Shown here piece by piece: positions 47,128-60,400 of a stretch of 64,000 nucleotides of DNA. The notes beneath the pieces were generated by a model that saw only the letters and a list, made by a program, of their open reading frames with translations, was not told the origin of the DNA and did no database searches. This stretch comes from Argopecten irradians (lineage: Eukaryota; Mollusca; Bivalvia; Pectinida; Pectinidae): NCBI RefSeq assembly GCF_041381155.1, contig NC_091135.1:58417997-58481996 (forward strand), given 5' to 3'. Numbering within the stretch: position 1 is the stretch's first letter; each line of letters starts with the position of its first letter. A program made the position numbers and the translations under genes.

Positions 47128-48850
47128 CACAAACAAATGATCAAAATGTAAGCCTCCAGACGTGTTGAAGGAAAATGACCGAAAAAACGTCTTCCCAACT
47201 GTCAAAGGTAGAATCCCAACCTTCATCATAGATAGTAGGCTACATACATCTGCAATAATATATGCTTCTGAAATTTCGTGTTTACCCATGTTACTTCTTC
47301 TGTAGTTTTGATGGGAACATGAATTGTGTTGACAATTATTTCAATATAAAAATAAATTTAAACGTGGTGTAGAAGATAAAAGTTAAATAGTTTAATGATA
47401 TTGGCACTGACTGACCATCGAGGACCTGAGGAACGGGCCAAAAGCGATCAAAGTGACTAAAACTTACCAAATATTCTTCTCAACTTAGAGATTTAGAAAA
47501 ATGCTGTGAGTTGTTGTAATTCGCTGCTGTCTACATAATCATTTGTAAGCAGTCTCCTGGTTTTACCGCATGTCTATTTGTATTCGTTTATTGGTGCCCT
47601 TGACATCAAAACAGTTATCTAAATACTACATTTAAATGTTGTGAAACCTTTTATTATTTGCCAAATCAATGGTAAAAAGTATGTGAGGATGGAGGGCCCC
47701 AGAATGTATTTGTTACTGATGCTCCAGCGCCGATAGAGCATAAACGATGCTCATCATTTGAAAAAAGGTGTTTAATCGTGTATTTCTAATTTAACTGAAA
47801 AAAAATTATATAAACAATTAATTTTGCTTTTTGTGCATGCGCAATCAGTAATTCATTCCATATAGGACACAGTGCTACGAATGTTTTTCGGGACGCAATT
47901 AATTATTTTTAATATTTTTATTTTAAAATAAAATTAGAATCTTAAATTTCTCAATGGTAATAATGGTGTAAAGTAAGTAACATATGCAAATTCAGAAAAT
48001 TACTAATCTGTCTGCTCCTGTTTGTGATAGAGAAAAATAACATTTATCAGCGAAGGAGCATGTTTAACTACTAATTTGTTCTTTAACCTGTTTATACGTT
48101 TTTTAATCTTCGAACAAAGAATGCTGAACTAATAAAAAAAGAAAAACCTACATTTTATTGCAACACTATGCACGCATGGCAAGTTTGCTAAGATTGAAAC
48201 GTATTATTTGCCATATGTGAGTAACTTTATTATGGAAGAAACTGCCATTTATTAGGACCGGTATTAACATACAGGTATACCAGCGAAACATAGTATGCGG
48301 ACTACTATAGAAAGTGGTCAATGATACTAAAACGAACAACGTTTTATTTTAGAGCTGTATACTTAATGAGAACTCGGAAAAATTAACTCCTTGTTCTAAT
48401 ATTGTTCTAGAAAATAGAATTGTTCGGAAAACATTACATAACTGGTATAGCTGAATCATATGGATTGGTTTATATAGAAACTAACACTGAGTTATCTGTA
48501 ACACCAAAAGTCCTAAAATAAGCCTCATCTATAAGCTCATAAATTCCAAAAGTTGTCAGAGGGAGAAATTAATCAATAAATCAATAAGAATGTCTCTTCT
48601 TTTGCGAATTTCCAGCCTCTTGGCCATCTCCTGGTAGGTGGAATAAAACTCAAGTAAAATCACTAATTTACAATTAATTTCACTACTGTATAATGCTGAA
48701 TAACACTGAATATTTCAACTATATATTACTTAGGTAACTTTATATATATGATGCATAAATAAATCGATTAAAATTTATAATACTTCGAACACTATTCTTA
48801 CTGCAAAGATAAAACATAATGAAACATTAATAACAACTTTAATTCAAGAA

Positions 48851-49529
48851 TAAAAAAAATAAGAAAAAGTTTTTACTAGTAACGATACACAACACCTTGA
48901 TGAAAACTTTTTATATAATATTAAAAGAAAACTATCGATTTTATTATCATGTTTATCACTCTGGAAACACAGAAACTTCTTACAAAAGAATTTTTAGTAA
49001 TGACATTCCAGGGATTGAAATGGTTTAAAGCTTTTTAAAGTATTGTAACATATTTTAAACCATATAATGTAAATAAAATCCTAATCATTAATTTCACAGC
49101 ATATACATTTAGCTTTCTATACACAAATGTATAACTGTTCTTCATTAAACCAAGAAATGGAAGTTATTAAATAAATCTGTTTCAGTTTTTTTTTATTAAC
49201 TTCAAGACGTCAGGCTCGCAACAATGTTCCGATTGTTAAAAAAACACACATATTATAAATACTCGTTTGTATGCTTTAATTCTAATTTACAGTTCAAATT
49301 TATAATAAATCAAAACTCTATCGAACATGATTAAAAGAGCATGCTATGGAAAGTCGCAGTTGTTAAGTTTTAAGCTCGAGTGACATTTTCGATGGTCAAA
49401 TAAACAAGTACATCAGTGTAAATTGATGGCAACACGAAGACCCAATATACACGTACCCTTTTGAAATCAGTTTACGTAACCACCGAGCGTAGCACAAGAT
49501 CAGAGGACATAAATCAGCGATACAGTAAA
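48851..49529. other. AT-rich stretch, nothing recognised
   Basis: Lies between the end of duplicated copy 3 and the next MITE. No supported gene. Confidence 0.5.
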
Positions 49530-50106
49530 GGAGGAGTGTCAATTTGGGTCATCTAGTGACCATGGCCAATGCGCATTATTTTTTGTTTACAGATACCCGG
49601 CGGTTAGGACATCATGATATGATATATGATTAAGGTCAGGTCGGAGTCCCTTGTGAGTTATTGGAGGTTAAACAGGAGGGAAATTTCTAATTTTGTCCAG
49701 TTTCGTTGAAACCAAATGATATTTTTGAATGATTTAATGATATAATGTAAATAACATTTTTTCTGATATATTATGGCGCCAGATTAACTTTATGTTTATA
49801 TAATTGACATTTTACAAAATTAGGTCACTGTGACCTATTTTTTGATACTAAGTTTTATTTTCCAAAATGTTTTATTTTCAACATATAAATTCATTATTAT
49901 TCATGGAAAATTATTCAAAAATATCATTTGGTTCAAACAAAACTAGACAAAACAGAAAATTGCCCCTCCTGTTTAACCCCCATAACTCACAAGGGACTCC
50001 GACCTGATCTTAATTATATGTCATATCATGATATCCTAACCCCCGGGTATCTGTAAAAAATGCTTATCGGCCATGGCCACTAGATAGCCCACATTGACAC
50101 TCCTCC
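49530..50106. mobile_element. 577-bp MITE with about 200-bp inverted repeats
   Basis: The ends GGAGGAGTGTCAAT (49,530) and ATTGACACTCCTCC (50,106) are inverted. The arms continue inward with high similarity for about 200 bp: CCATGGCC, GGAGTCCCTTGTGAGTTAT, AAATGATATTTTTGAAT and complements. The middle is AT-rich with no coding capacity. Three A residues flank both sides and may be the target duplication. Confidence 0.85.
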
Positions 50107-51150
50107 AAAGACTCCTGCATTGTGAAAATTATCACGAAATGACACTCCGATGATCCCAAACACTGACGAAAACATGTAAATGGTAACTGTAGACTAAGAT
50201 AATATAATATATCCAAACACAAACTGTGTGCTGTGTGTGATCATGTCGTGCACATTAATTTTTCAACAGAATCTTTACAACAGCGTTATTTAGAGTCTCA
50301 CTTAAAACGTTAAGTTTAATCATTTTGTAAAATAGCATTATGTAAGTGTGCTGATTGCAAATAGTATCTTGGAACACTTTGGAGTAATTTTATGTGATTT
50401 TATAAATATTGTACTGCTTTAAAATAATCAGGAATGACGAGAATAATAGAATTATATTAACCTGTGTCTATGAAAGCAAGTCATTGCTTTCATTTTTGTT
50501 AGTTATGATTTTTCGTATTGATTTATTTTATAACGTGGCTCAGTGTCCGTAGACGTCTTCAGTCCAATAGTCTACTTAGTAAATCAAATTGTTCATCAAG
50601 TACCTAACTGGTTTTGACCTGGCCCGAAGTATAGGAATGTTACTGGTAAAATCTGCGTCAAATTCCAATGGTTCAAAATCATAAGTGTTTTAATTAAAAT
50701 AAAATATAAAATATTTTCACTTTGTTAACATAGTAAATTTGAATGATAAATTATGAACACATTATCAAAATCGATGAGGTTCTTCATTAAGGTAAATGGA
50801 TATAGGAATGGATAAGAGAAACATTTTAGAAGTCGGTCGTTTATTTTATTCTCATACTCAAGCAAGGAACTTTGATCGATCCGTCTTTCAATGAATAGAC
50901 AAATTAAGAAACACATTTGTTCCCAATTGCATTTGACATAAGCTCTTTCTAAATCAGGTGATGTACTTGTTATATCGATTCAGAAATTAAATTTGTTACC
51001 TATTCTATCTCGGTCCTTGTAAATAATATACATTAAAACACTAGATCGGTAATACGATCCTGAATAAAGAATGACAATTCTTTTTAATAGCTTCGTTTCA
51101 ACTATGACGTCATATTCATATTTTGACGTCATAATAGTTGTTACCGAACG
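50107..51150. other. Region downstream of SLC6 gene, nothing recognised
   Basis: AT-rich, with no supported gene. It lies beyond the predicted poly(A) signal of the minus-strand transporter gene. Confidence 0.5.
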
Positions 51151-51156
51151 TTTATT
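51151..51156 (-). terminator. Poly(A) signal AATAAA of the SLC6 gene
   Basis: The minus strand reads AATAAA 112 bases after the stop codon at 51,268. No better hexamer is closer. Confidence 0.55.
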
Positions 51157-51267
51157 TGCTGATGCAGGTATTCATTATCTTCTAGGCAGTGTTTAAAAAT
51201 ATCTTTTAATAACGCTGATGGCCCAATGGGCGTTTGAGATGAAGACTATGAAGGGTGGAATCAGGTA

Positions 51268-51468
51268 TTAACCCATGGAGTTCATTTCGGAAACATTGTT
51301 ATCGTAGTCTCGTTTCACATTTTCATATCCACCACGTCCAAGGAAGTTGAATCTGACTAACCGTTCGAAGGATCGCTGATAATTCCGTTCTAATCTATTA
51401 TAGGCTGGTTTGACACTCTCCTCCGCAGGGCCCCAGTCAGGGGCTGGCTTGACTAGACTTGCAATTCG
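51268..51468 (-). CDS. SLC6 coding exon 14, C-terminal tail and stop
   Basis: Residues 572-637 and TAA. RIASLVKPAPDWGPA is the usual start of the cytosolic tail in the family. The end, SEMNSMG, is not a class I PDZ ligand. Acceptor TGTGTCCAG. Confidence 0.93.
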   Translation of the reverse strand, partial: RIASLVKPAPDWGPAEESVKPAYNRLERNYQRSFERLVRFNFLGRGGYENVKRDYDNNVSEMNSMG

Positions 51469-54400
51469 CTGGACACAAGAGTAAGTAAAATATTCTAGTC
51501 AACAGAATACAGACATAAAGTACGAAAAGTTATAAATACATTCACGTAGTTTTGAAAATGTAAAAAAATGAATTATGAATATAGTTTAGAAAGACAGAAA
51601 CGTGTTTTGATTCTACCAAAATTTCGAGTGAGAGTAGTTTCCTCCAAAATCTTCTAGAATGTCCTTTCAGTTGTGGAATTAAAAAAATATTTCCATACTG
51701 CTATAGAGTAATGTATAAAGACAATATTTTAAACGGAATAAGATTATTTAAAAAAATCCAGTGGGTAGTCGTACCTTTGATAATGAGCCTTTTTCTTTTT
51801 TGATGAGGTAGGCCATGTAGAGGAAGATAGGGACGATGGAGGCCATAGAGAAACACCATCCGATACTCCGAGCGTAATCTGGGTACTGATAGGCACCGTA
51901 GGTAGGGGGCTTGTACTTAAATACACTCACGATCACCAGGAACTGTAAAACAACAAGTACTCACTATCAAAACTACATTTATTTATTCTCACCAAAAATA
52001 TTACACACATCTAAAAGTTTGTTAATAAATGTATTCACTTGGCTATCACCAAAAACTGTAAACTTTAGATATACAAATCCCAATCCAATCTTGATGTTTC
52101 AAAATCGTACCAGAATGGTCCTAGAATCATACGAAATTTATTTCATTGTGCATCATGATGAAGACTGTTCTTTAATACATAAAGATAAATGAATATTGAT
52201 GACGAGGGTACGGTTTGTGATTTTAGTTAGTACAGTAGAGAATCCAACTTAAGTCCAGCTACTTAAGAATTTCATAGGAAACCAGATGACGTTATAAATG
52301 ATAAGTCAATGGGACTGTCACTAACCGTCAGGATGATAGGCATGACAAAAGCTGTTGCGATTCGTACAAACACCGGTAGAGGTCGCCCCAACATCAACAT
52401 GGCGTCTCGGCTTAGACGATCACCACCTGAAAAAGTTAAAATATTCCACCAAATTGCAATAAAAAAGAGGCCATATTGCATGACTCTATGGTGCAAAATT
52501 ATTCTAATCAGGGAACATATAAAGTATTGTAACATCGTGTCACTCTAATGACAGTTACACATCTAAAAGAAGCTCTCAGTTTGTTACTATACGACAACAG
52601 TAGTTGTAAGGCAGATTTTTATTACTTGTCTGAAGGAATGCTCTGTTTTTGGTTGTCAAATTGAACATTGGTGATTTTGGTACATATATCAAAAGTTAAA
52701 CTGTGTCATCAGGGTTGGAAGTGGTCATTTATAACAGTGACATATATCAGGGGAAATAAAGTGATCAAAGTCCTACCGTAAACCCAAGCGAACAGAATGG
52801 ATTCTGTGACTGCGATGAGAAGAACACTCCAGGTAGCGGTGTACCAATCTATAAGCTGGAACATGTACACACCAGCCTGAAAATTGACGGAAAATATTTT
52901 AATGGATTCTCATAATATCAATAGCTATTGTGATCAAGGGGCCATCATCAGTCCCATGTGCAAATCGCACTGTCGCTAATTTACAAATAGGACCGGGGAT
53001 GACACTGGGCAAGAAAGGTCCCCTCTTAGCATCGTATTTTTGATCAGGAAATTTACAATCTTGTCAAATGTTGTCGAATGCTTCTTTTGACAAATAATTA
53101 AGGAATACATCTCAAATACTATAAATGCAGAATATAATAAGCAAGAATTACGATTGGAGACATTACCTGGGTGGCCAATGGGATTCCACACAGGAACGTA
53201 AATACGGTGAGGCCTGTAAGGAGAGGGATCCGTCTCTTTCCAATGGTTTTAGGGAAGTTTTCTTCTAGTACACAGAGGACGGGCTCCATTAGTGTAGTCT
53301 GGTATCAAGATGAAAAGTTAGCACCCTTGGGTCTGAATACTATAGCTGTGATTTACTCTGACAGTGATGCCAAGGGCCAATAGTGCAGATTGACCGACAG
53401 CGAACGTTATTTGGAACTTAAAATGGCAAACTTTCAGCCGATGAGAAGGTGAAATATCCACAATTCTTATAATACTAACTATTCTTGTATATGTATACCG
53501 TACTTTACTATTACAGATATCGTTAATTGGTGCCGCTGTCTTACCTGACAATCCAGACCAGGTAAGAGGAGAACGATGAAGAAGAGGACGGCCCATATCT
53601 GTGGCATAGGGAAGTAGGTGATAGCCTGTGGATAGGCTACAAAGCCCAGGGAAAACCCACCTGTACGGATAATAGGGACATTTAAACATACCAAAATACT
53701 CATAGTGTCAGGATATTGGGGATGTGACTAATCCGAAACGTGATCAAATGTAGTAGCACAGAAATGATGGATGAGAAATTGTGGTGGTAAAAAACTAAAA
53801 CTAAAATAGATACAAAATATAGGAATTTGTAAACAAATAAAACAGAAGCGAAAATGCTTAATGCAAATAATATATACTTCGTGTCAGTTAATAATGTTAT
53901 GGCGATTTAAAAAGATGCAACCGCGTAAATCTTCAGTAAAATAAATGAGTTTCCATTGTTATCATATTGATGTAAAACCAACCTGATGTAATGACTTTGT
54001 TGATTGGTACGTTGCTCTCATGTGATAATACACCAATCACGGAGAAGATAACAAGTCCGTTCAGGAGACCGTAACTTACCGTCATTACAGTGCTAATTAT
54101 AGCATCACTGAAACAAAAGAAATGTGTCAGAATCAATTACAGCGTTTATAAACTCTTTCAAAAATTAAAATTACAGATTTAATGAGCATATTTTGAAGGT
54201 TCGCAAAATCACCAAATTGTGGATCATCACACTATTTATGATTACATGCTCCTTCGTCGCTGAACGTCTTTCGTGATCAACCATATTCAACTAGATATAT
54301 TGTTTTTGATTGGTCAGAAAAGTATAAGGAGGAGGTAATGTTTTACAGTTAAATGTAAAACACTGCTAGGAGTTGTCGGACTAAATCAAACAATAGAAGT

Positions 54401-57400
54401 ATTATTACGTATGTAGTTTTGATCTCACTGTTCAGTGCGTTCCGAAATATTTTTGAATGAAAGTCAGTTTTAAGTCTGATGATATTTAGGAATAAGAGAA
54501 ATAGCATTATCATTAACATTATCATGGGAAAACCGTAAATGGCGTGTTCCTAGCAAATATCGGTATTTTAGTACAGTGTAAATTTCTATGAAAGTATGAG
54601 TTTAAAGTTTGTGGTCGTCTAACTAAATGCAGTCAGATTAAACCGAACAGCTCCCCTTCCTCTTACCGGAAGCAGTTGTCATTGAACTTGTTGTGACTTC
54701 CGTACATCGCAAGACCTCCCCAAGCCGGTCCCAGAGTGTAAAACGCCATGAATGCCGCTTCAATCCATACCTGGTGAGAAATTCAAAGATAATTATGTTG
54801 GCAACAGTTACATCAGTATTTGTGTTGAATAAATTCAGACGATTCATAGCAGAATATAAGCTTGGAAATTTTAACAACACGGCAATATTTGAATCATATA
54901 AAACTGCGTGTTACCATCGATCTAGGCTTCTGTGATTCCGATTCACGACTGACCATTTTGTTTCAAATATATATATTTTTTTCTTTTAAAGTTGTACCTG
55001 CTGCCCCCATTGCATAATAGTAAAAGCGACTATACTGGGATCTTATATTTTTTTCTTCTTCCAAACCGACTTTATTTCTCCCAACATCTCCCCTGACACC
55101 GCTTCACTTTTGGTTTTCAGTTAGACGTTGACCCCTGTGAGTAAAGATCTGGGTTCTTTTACCTGACCGAGACACACCATATAATCATCAAAAGCGGTAG
55201 TTTCTGCTTCTGCTTAGCGGAAGAGAGTGGGCGACTGGTACACCTTGTGACTGGGTGAGATATGTTGTACTGTGTCGTCGGCGGAATGTTTCAGTGAGCA
55301 ACAAGGAAAATCAACACGAATATACAGCAGCCTTCCAAACGATAAAGACAGACGCAACATACAAGGCAGGCAGTCATAACATGAGCCTGGGTGTAAATAG
55401 GACATTTAACTGAATTAACTAAACGAAACCAGTATTTGGTGTTCTGTGGCTAAGATATAAAATGTTTGAACAGAGAGCCAAAGTGTCGGATTTCCTTGTT
55501 TGTTTCTAGCCCCCCCCCCCTAAAATCTTTTCGCCGTGCGATGAATGCTCTGGTTCTGTTCGATCTTATGACCCTCTGTCCATTTAACCCCAGAAGTTAT
55601 CATGTGCCCATCCGTTTTGATTAGCATGTAATGCATAAGTTGTTCTTGTTTTATTATTATTGTGTTATACATGTAATGTTATCTTTGTAATTTGCTATCG
55701 ATCCTTGTTTGTGGATGTAAAAATGCAAATAAATGTATTGTATTGTAATCTGAAGCTGAACCTAATTGCATCGTTCATCGCATCGTTATGCATTATGAGT
55801 GAGAGGTCGCATGCCGTCCTCCATTGTCTTTGAAACCATCCTTTGTTGGCGTTATCATCATATCATTCTGATGTCTGAAGAACCTGTTAATTCATTAAAA
55901 GCTAATTTCAAAATGTAATAAAATAAAATTTTATGATTTTAAAATACGGTATAACGTACCTCGGGATGAGAAAGGCGTTCGAAGTCAGGTGTTATAAAAT
56001 AGGCCATGCCAGTTGTTGACCCCGGAAGTGTTAAGGCTCTGATCCAAATAATGATTGTGAGTACAACTGGTGCAATAGCCGTGACGTACATCATCTGGGG
56101 AAAGAAGAACGTTCATTATAACCATGACGTCACATTGTCTTGACGAAGCTGTTGAAAGATATGATAACGTTGAATTTTGTGTCCTGGAAATCGGGGTTTA
56201 TACTTTAGGATATTTGGTTTATCGCCCTTTGCAAAGATATGTGACTTATCGCCCTTTGTCGTCTTGTCGAACGTCGTTAAAATACCTACCTTACCAATGG
56301 ACTGTATACTACGGACTAGGGATAGCCAGATGATTACATGACATGCCAATAAGTAGAGAAGATATTTCCAGTTCAGTCTACCGATATCCTCTAGTCCAGA
56401 AGAAATATCCAGAACCTTATAGCTTAGAACAAACGAAATTTAGTTTCATTAAGAATATTTCTTTAACAATTAAGGCGACACCAGAACGTTTATGAAGCAG
56501 TCACCGAGATTCGAGGACATTAAAAGACTGATATAAAAGAGTGCGAGGACGCTTATAAAGGAGATAGTCAAAGCCATACGAGGACGGTTAAAAAGGAGAC
56601 AGTCAGGGTCATACGAGGACGGTTATAAAGGAGACAGTCAATGGCATACGAGGACAGTTATAAAGGAGACAGTCAAGGTCATACGAGGACGGTTATAAAG
56701 GAGACAGTCAATGTCATACGAGGACGGTTACAAAGGAGACAGTCAAGGTCATACGAGGACGGTTATAAAGGAGACAGTCAATGTCATACGAGGACGGTTA
56801 CAAAGGAGACAGTCAATGTCATACGAGGACGGTTACAAAGGAGACAGTCAAGGTCATACGGAGGACGGTTATAAAGGAGACAGTCAAGGTCATACGAGGA
56901 CGGTTATAAAGGAGACAGTCAATGTCATACGAGGACGGTTACAAAGGAGACAGTCAAGGTCATACGAGGACGGTTATAAAGGAGACAGTCAATGTCATAC
57001 GAGGACGGTTACAAAGGAGACAGTCAAGGTCATACGAGGACGGTTATAAAGGAGACAGTCAATGTCATACGAGGACGGTTACAAAGGAGACAGTCAATGT
57101 CATACGAGGACGGTTACAATGGAGACAGTCAAGGTCATACGAGGACGGTTATAAAGGAGACAGTCAAGGTCATACGAGGACGGTTATAAAGGAGACAGTC
57201 AAGGTCATACGAGGACGGTTATAAAGGAGACAGTCAAAGTCATACGAGGACGGTTAAAAAGGAGACAGTCAAGGTCATACGAGAACTGTTATAACTTATA
57301 AAGGAGGCAGTCAAGGTCATAACGGGGACGGTTATAAAGGAGACAGTCGAGGTCACAAAAGAGATAAAGTAAGTAAGATACCAAGTTTCGCTTATTTGAA

Positions 57401-60400
57401 CAGTAACTAATAGATTCTAATGCTATATCAAGTGTATCAATTTGTCGAAGTGAAAATAACCAGACTTTATATTTTCATTTTACTATTTATACAAATATCA
57501 AATCTTTCCTAATGTAAGATAAGACACTCACTTCCAGAATTCCTCCACAGAAGACATGGGTACCAGTGTGCTGGTGTTGTCTGTCGTGACCATGGCTGAC
57601 GAGTTGTAGGAAGGCTACAGGAACAGATATATAACGGGTACAAGTTTATTTCAACTTTGATAAATTTTCGTGGAGTGTTTTTGTTATTAACTTCCTTTAA
57701 AAGCAGATCAGACTTTTACCGCAAGAGACTAAAAGGACCAACCGTAACGATCGGATGTAAGTACAAATAACTGTAATCATTATTCAGCTTGATTAAAAAT
57801 GGGAAACACCAATATGGTTTCGCTGTCCTTATTTTCCTTGATAGCTGTGAAAGGCCTGCAACAAAAACAGTAGTTACACTGCCAAACTCAATCTGTTGTT
57901 TTTAATCAAGCTGAAATAATACAGTTATTTGTACTTACATCGTTACGACTGGTCCTTTTATTCTCGTGCAGGAAAAGTGTGATCTGCTTCTATACGGGAA
58001 AACAACGAAAATTAATCAAATTTAAATTTGTAATCTTATTTGTTGACGTGAAACACGTGCTACCCATGGAATGTTAATTGGTACATGCGAGTAACATGCC
58101 ATGCGTGTTTACCTATGTCAGGTTACTCGCATCACATGAGAGTAACCTGTCATGCTATTTTTGCCTTTGTCAAGTTACTCGCATCAAATGTATGTAACCT
58201 GTCATACATTTATGCGAGTAACGTGACGGCTGATATCGGCCATCGTAAATTTTATACATGGGTTCAACTCACCTTAAGCTATTGGAATATAGTATTATAT
58301 GCCCCTCCTATAGGAAACCCCCAAATTTACACATAATACCTGATATTATTGAAGATGAATAAAAATTGGTATCAAATCCCTTATTTTCGTTTACCCGATA
58401 TTGAGTCACTTCAATAAACTTCCATTATGTATTAATACAACTGAAGTGTAAAATCTGAGTTTTTATACTTGGAATGCAAAGTTTAAGTAACTGACATTGA
58501 TAGACATTGAATTATATATAAGTGCTACCAGTCAACAAGAGACATTGATAGATTGGTAACAGAATACATGTATATGATAAGATTAATCAAACTTCTCCAC
58601 AACGATGCTGACCAAAGACATATCTTATCAAATTCAACTAGATATAACGTGTATATGCTTGAAAAAGAGTGATTTATGTTATTCATGTTCCTATGGAATG
58701 CCATAGAATATATCGCTTATAACCAGGGTATTAATTTATTCTACATTGTATGTTCAGTTTTGTCTAAAACTTTTTCGATTTTCGTTTTAAACATCTTTTG
58801 ATCCACATCCCTTTAATTAATTTCACCAGTCTTTTTAAGTCTCCACCTTTTAGTACTTTGAGTACTTTGATAAGATGGAGAATTCCCTTCCAGAAATACA
58901 AATACAAAGATATAAATATCTTAACCGCTTGAATCGGCAATGTCATTTTGTCGTTTGTGATGTGATGACGTACCATGTCCGTTGTGACGTTGAAGGTGAT
59001 GTTGGTGACGAGTGTTTGACCGGTTTGGACACAAGCGGGAGTGTTCCATGGATTGTCACATGACGACCAAGGCAGTTCAGCCGAAAACGAGGCTATAATG
59101 TACTCTATAATCCAGGGTTTGTGAAGCATGGTGTAGGCCGCCACTATCCAGTTAATGATAAGGAAGGCAATGCCAAACCCTGAGGAGGAACACAGACACA
59201 ACAGTGACACAAACAGCTTCTACGGATGTTCTTATGTGTTAAACAGTTAAAGTAACATACCTGGCCTCAGGATCATGAAACAATCTTAATGCCAAATCTG
59301 TCTTACGTTTAGACTTAGCCAATCAAAGATGACGTTACAAAAAGTTACGTCATTGACTCCAGATGTAAATAGACAGTTAATGGCCGGAATAGGTAATACT
59401 GAGGTTTGGACGTTATTGGTAACTTTTGAATTTTAGTGTCGTTAAACGTAGGTGCTTTCAAACTTTGATAATTTATAACCTTGAACTTGATATGCCTGAA
59501 ATTCGGTGATGTTGAAAAGGATATTGTTTTGAATTTTCTAACTAAGTGTTGCTGGACACCAACGTCACATTTGAGATATGGCACTGTGCATAATGATTAT
59601 AAACTATACATCCGTTTCTCCATGTAAAAGTCCTCCAAGCTGTATATGAATGCATATATCTTAATGACAATGATGTCATAAACAAATTTATATGTCATTG
59701 TTACAAAATTATTGATTTCAATTGTGCTTTGTAACTTGTTAAAGTCTTACCTCTGAACAATGGACAAAAATCCCAAACACGCCACGTCCCCTTTCCAGAA
59801 AATTGTGACGTCATGATCTCCAGGAAATACAAAGGAATCCCACAGACCAGCATAAAGAATATGTAAGGAATTAGGAACGCACCTGTCAAATTACGTCATC
59901 ACTATCATTAGGAACGCACTTGTCAAATTACGTCATCACTATAATTAACAACTCCCCTATCAAATTACGTCATCACTATAATTAACAACTCCGCTATCAA
60001 ATTACGTCACCACTATTATTAACAACTCCCCTATCAAATTACGTCATCACTATCATTAACAACTCCCCTATCACTATCATTAACAACTCCCCTATCAAAT
60101 TACGTCATCACTATTATTAACAACTCCCCTATCAAATTACGTCATCACTATTATTAACAACGCCCGTATCAAATTACGTCATCACTATCATTAACAACTC
60201 CCCTATCAAATTACGTCATCACTATTATTAACAACGCCCGTATCAAATTACGTCATCACTATCATTAACAACTCCCCTATCAAATTACGTCATCACTATT
60301 ATTAACAACTCCCCTATCAAATTACGTCATCACTATTATTAACAACTCCCCTATCAAATTACGTCATCACTATTATTAACAACTCCCCTATCAAATTACG

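Larger units (their letters stand above)
41727..48850 (+). repeat. Duplicated locus, copy 3 (complete, with intact gene)
   Basis: Reference copy of the triplicated locus. 41,757-45,375 matches copy 2, 44,542-47,345 and 47,813-48,850 match copy 1, and only 44,542-45,375 is common to all three. It contains exon 1 (44,664-44,751 from the ATG), the intron, and the intact coding exon. Pyrimidine-rich CTGTCTGTC-type repeats lie in the intron (about 45,525-45,560), as in copy 1 (about 16,020-16,045). Confidence 0.9.

Noticed and set aside
56641-57224. Plus-strand open frames with a 35-residue period
   Set aside because: Effect of the stop-free 35-bp minisatellite in an SLC6 intron.
58764-58973. Extension of SLC6 exon 3 past the VTTDM donor
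   Set aside because: The frame stays open, but the continuation has no SLC6 similarity, while the GTACGT donor fits the phase of exon 4, which restores the conserved SSVEEFW segment.
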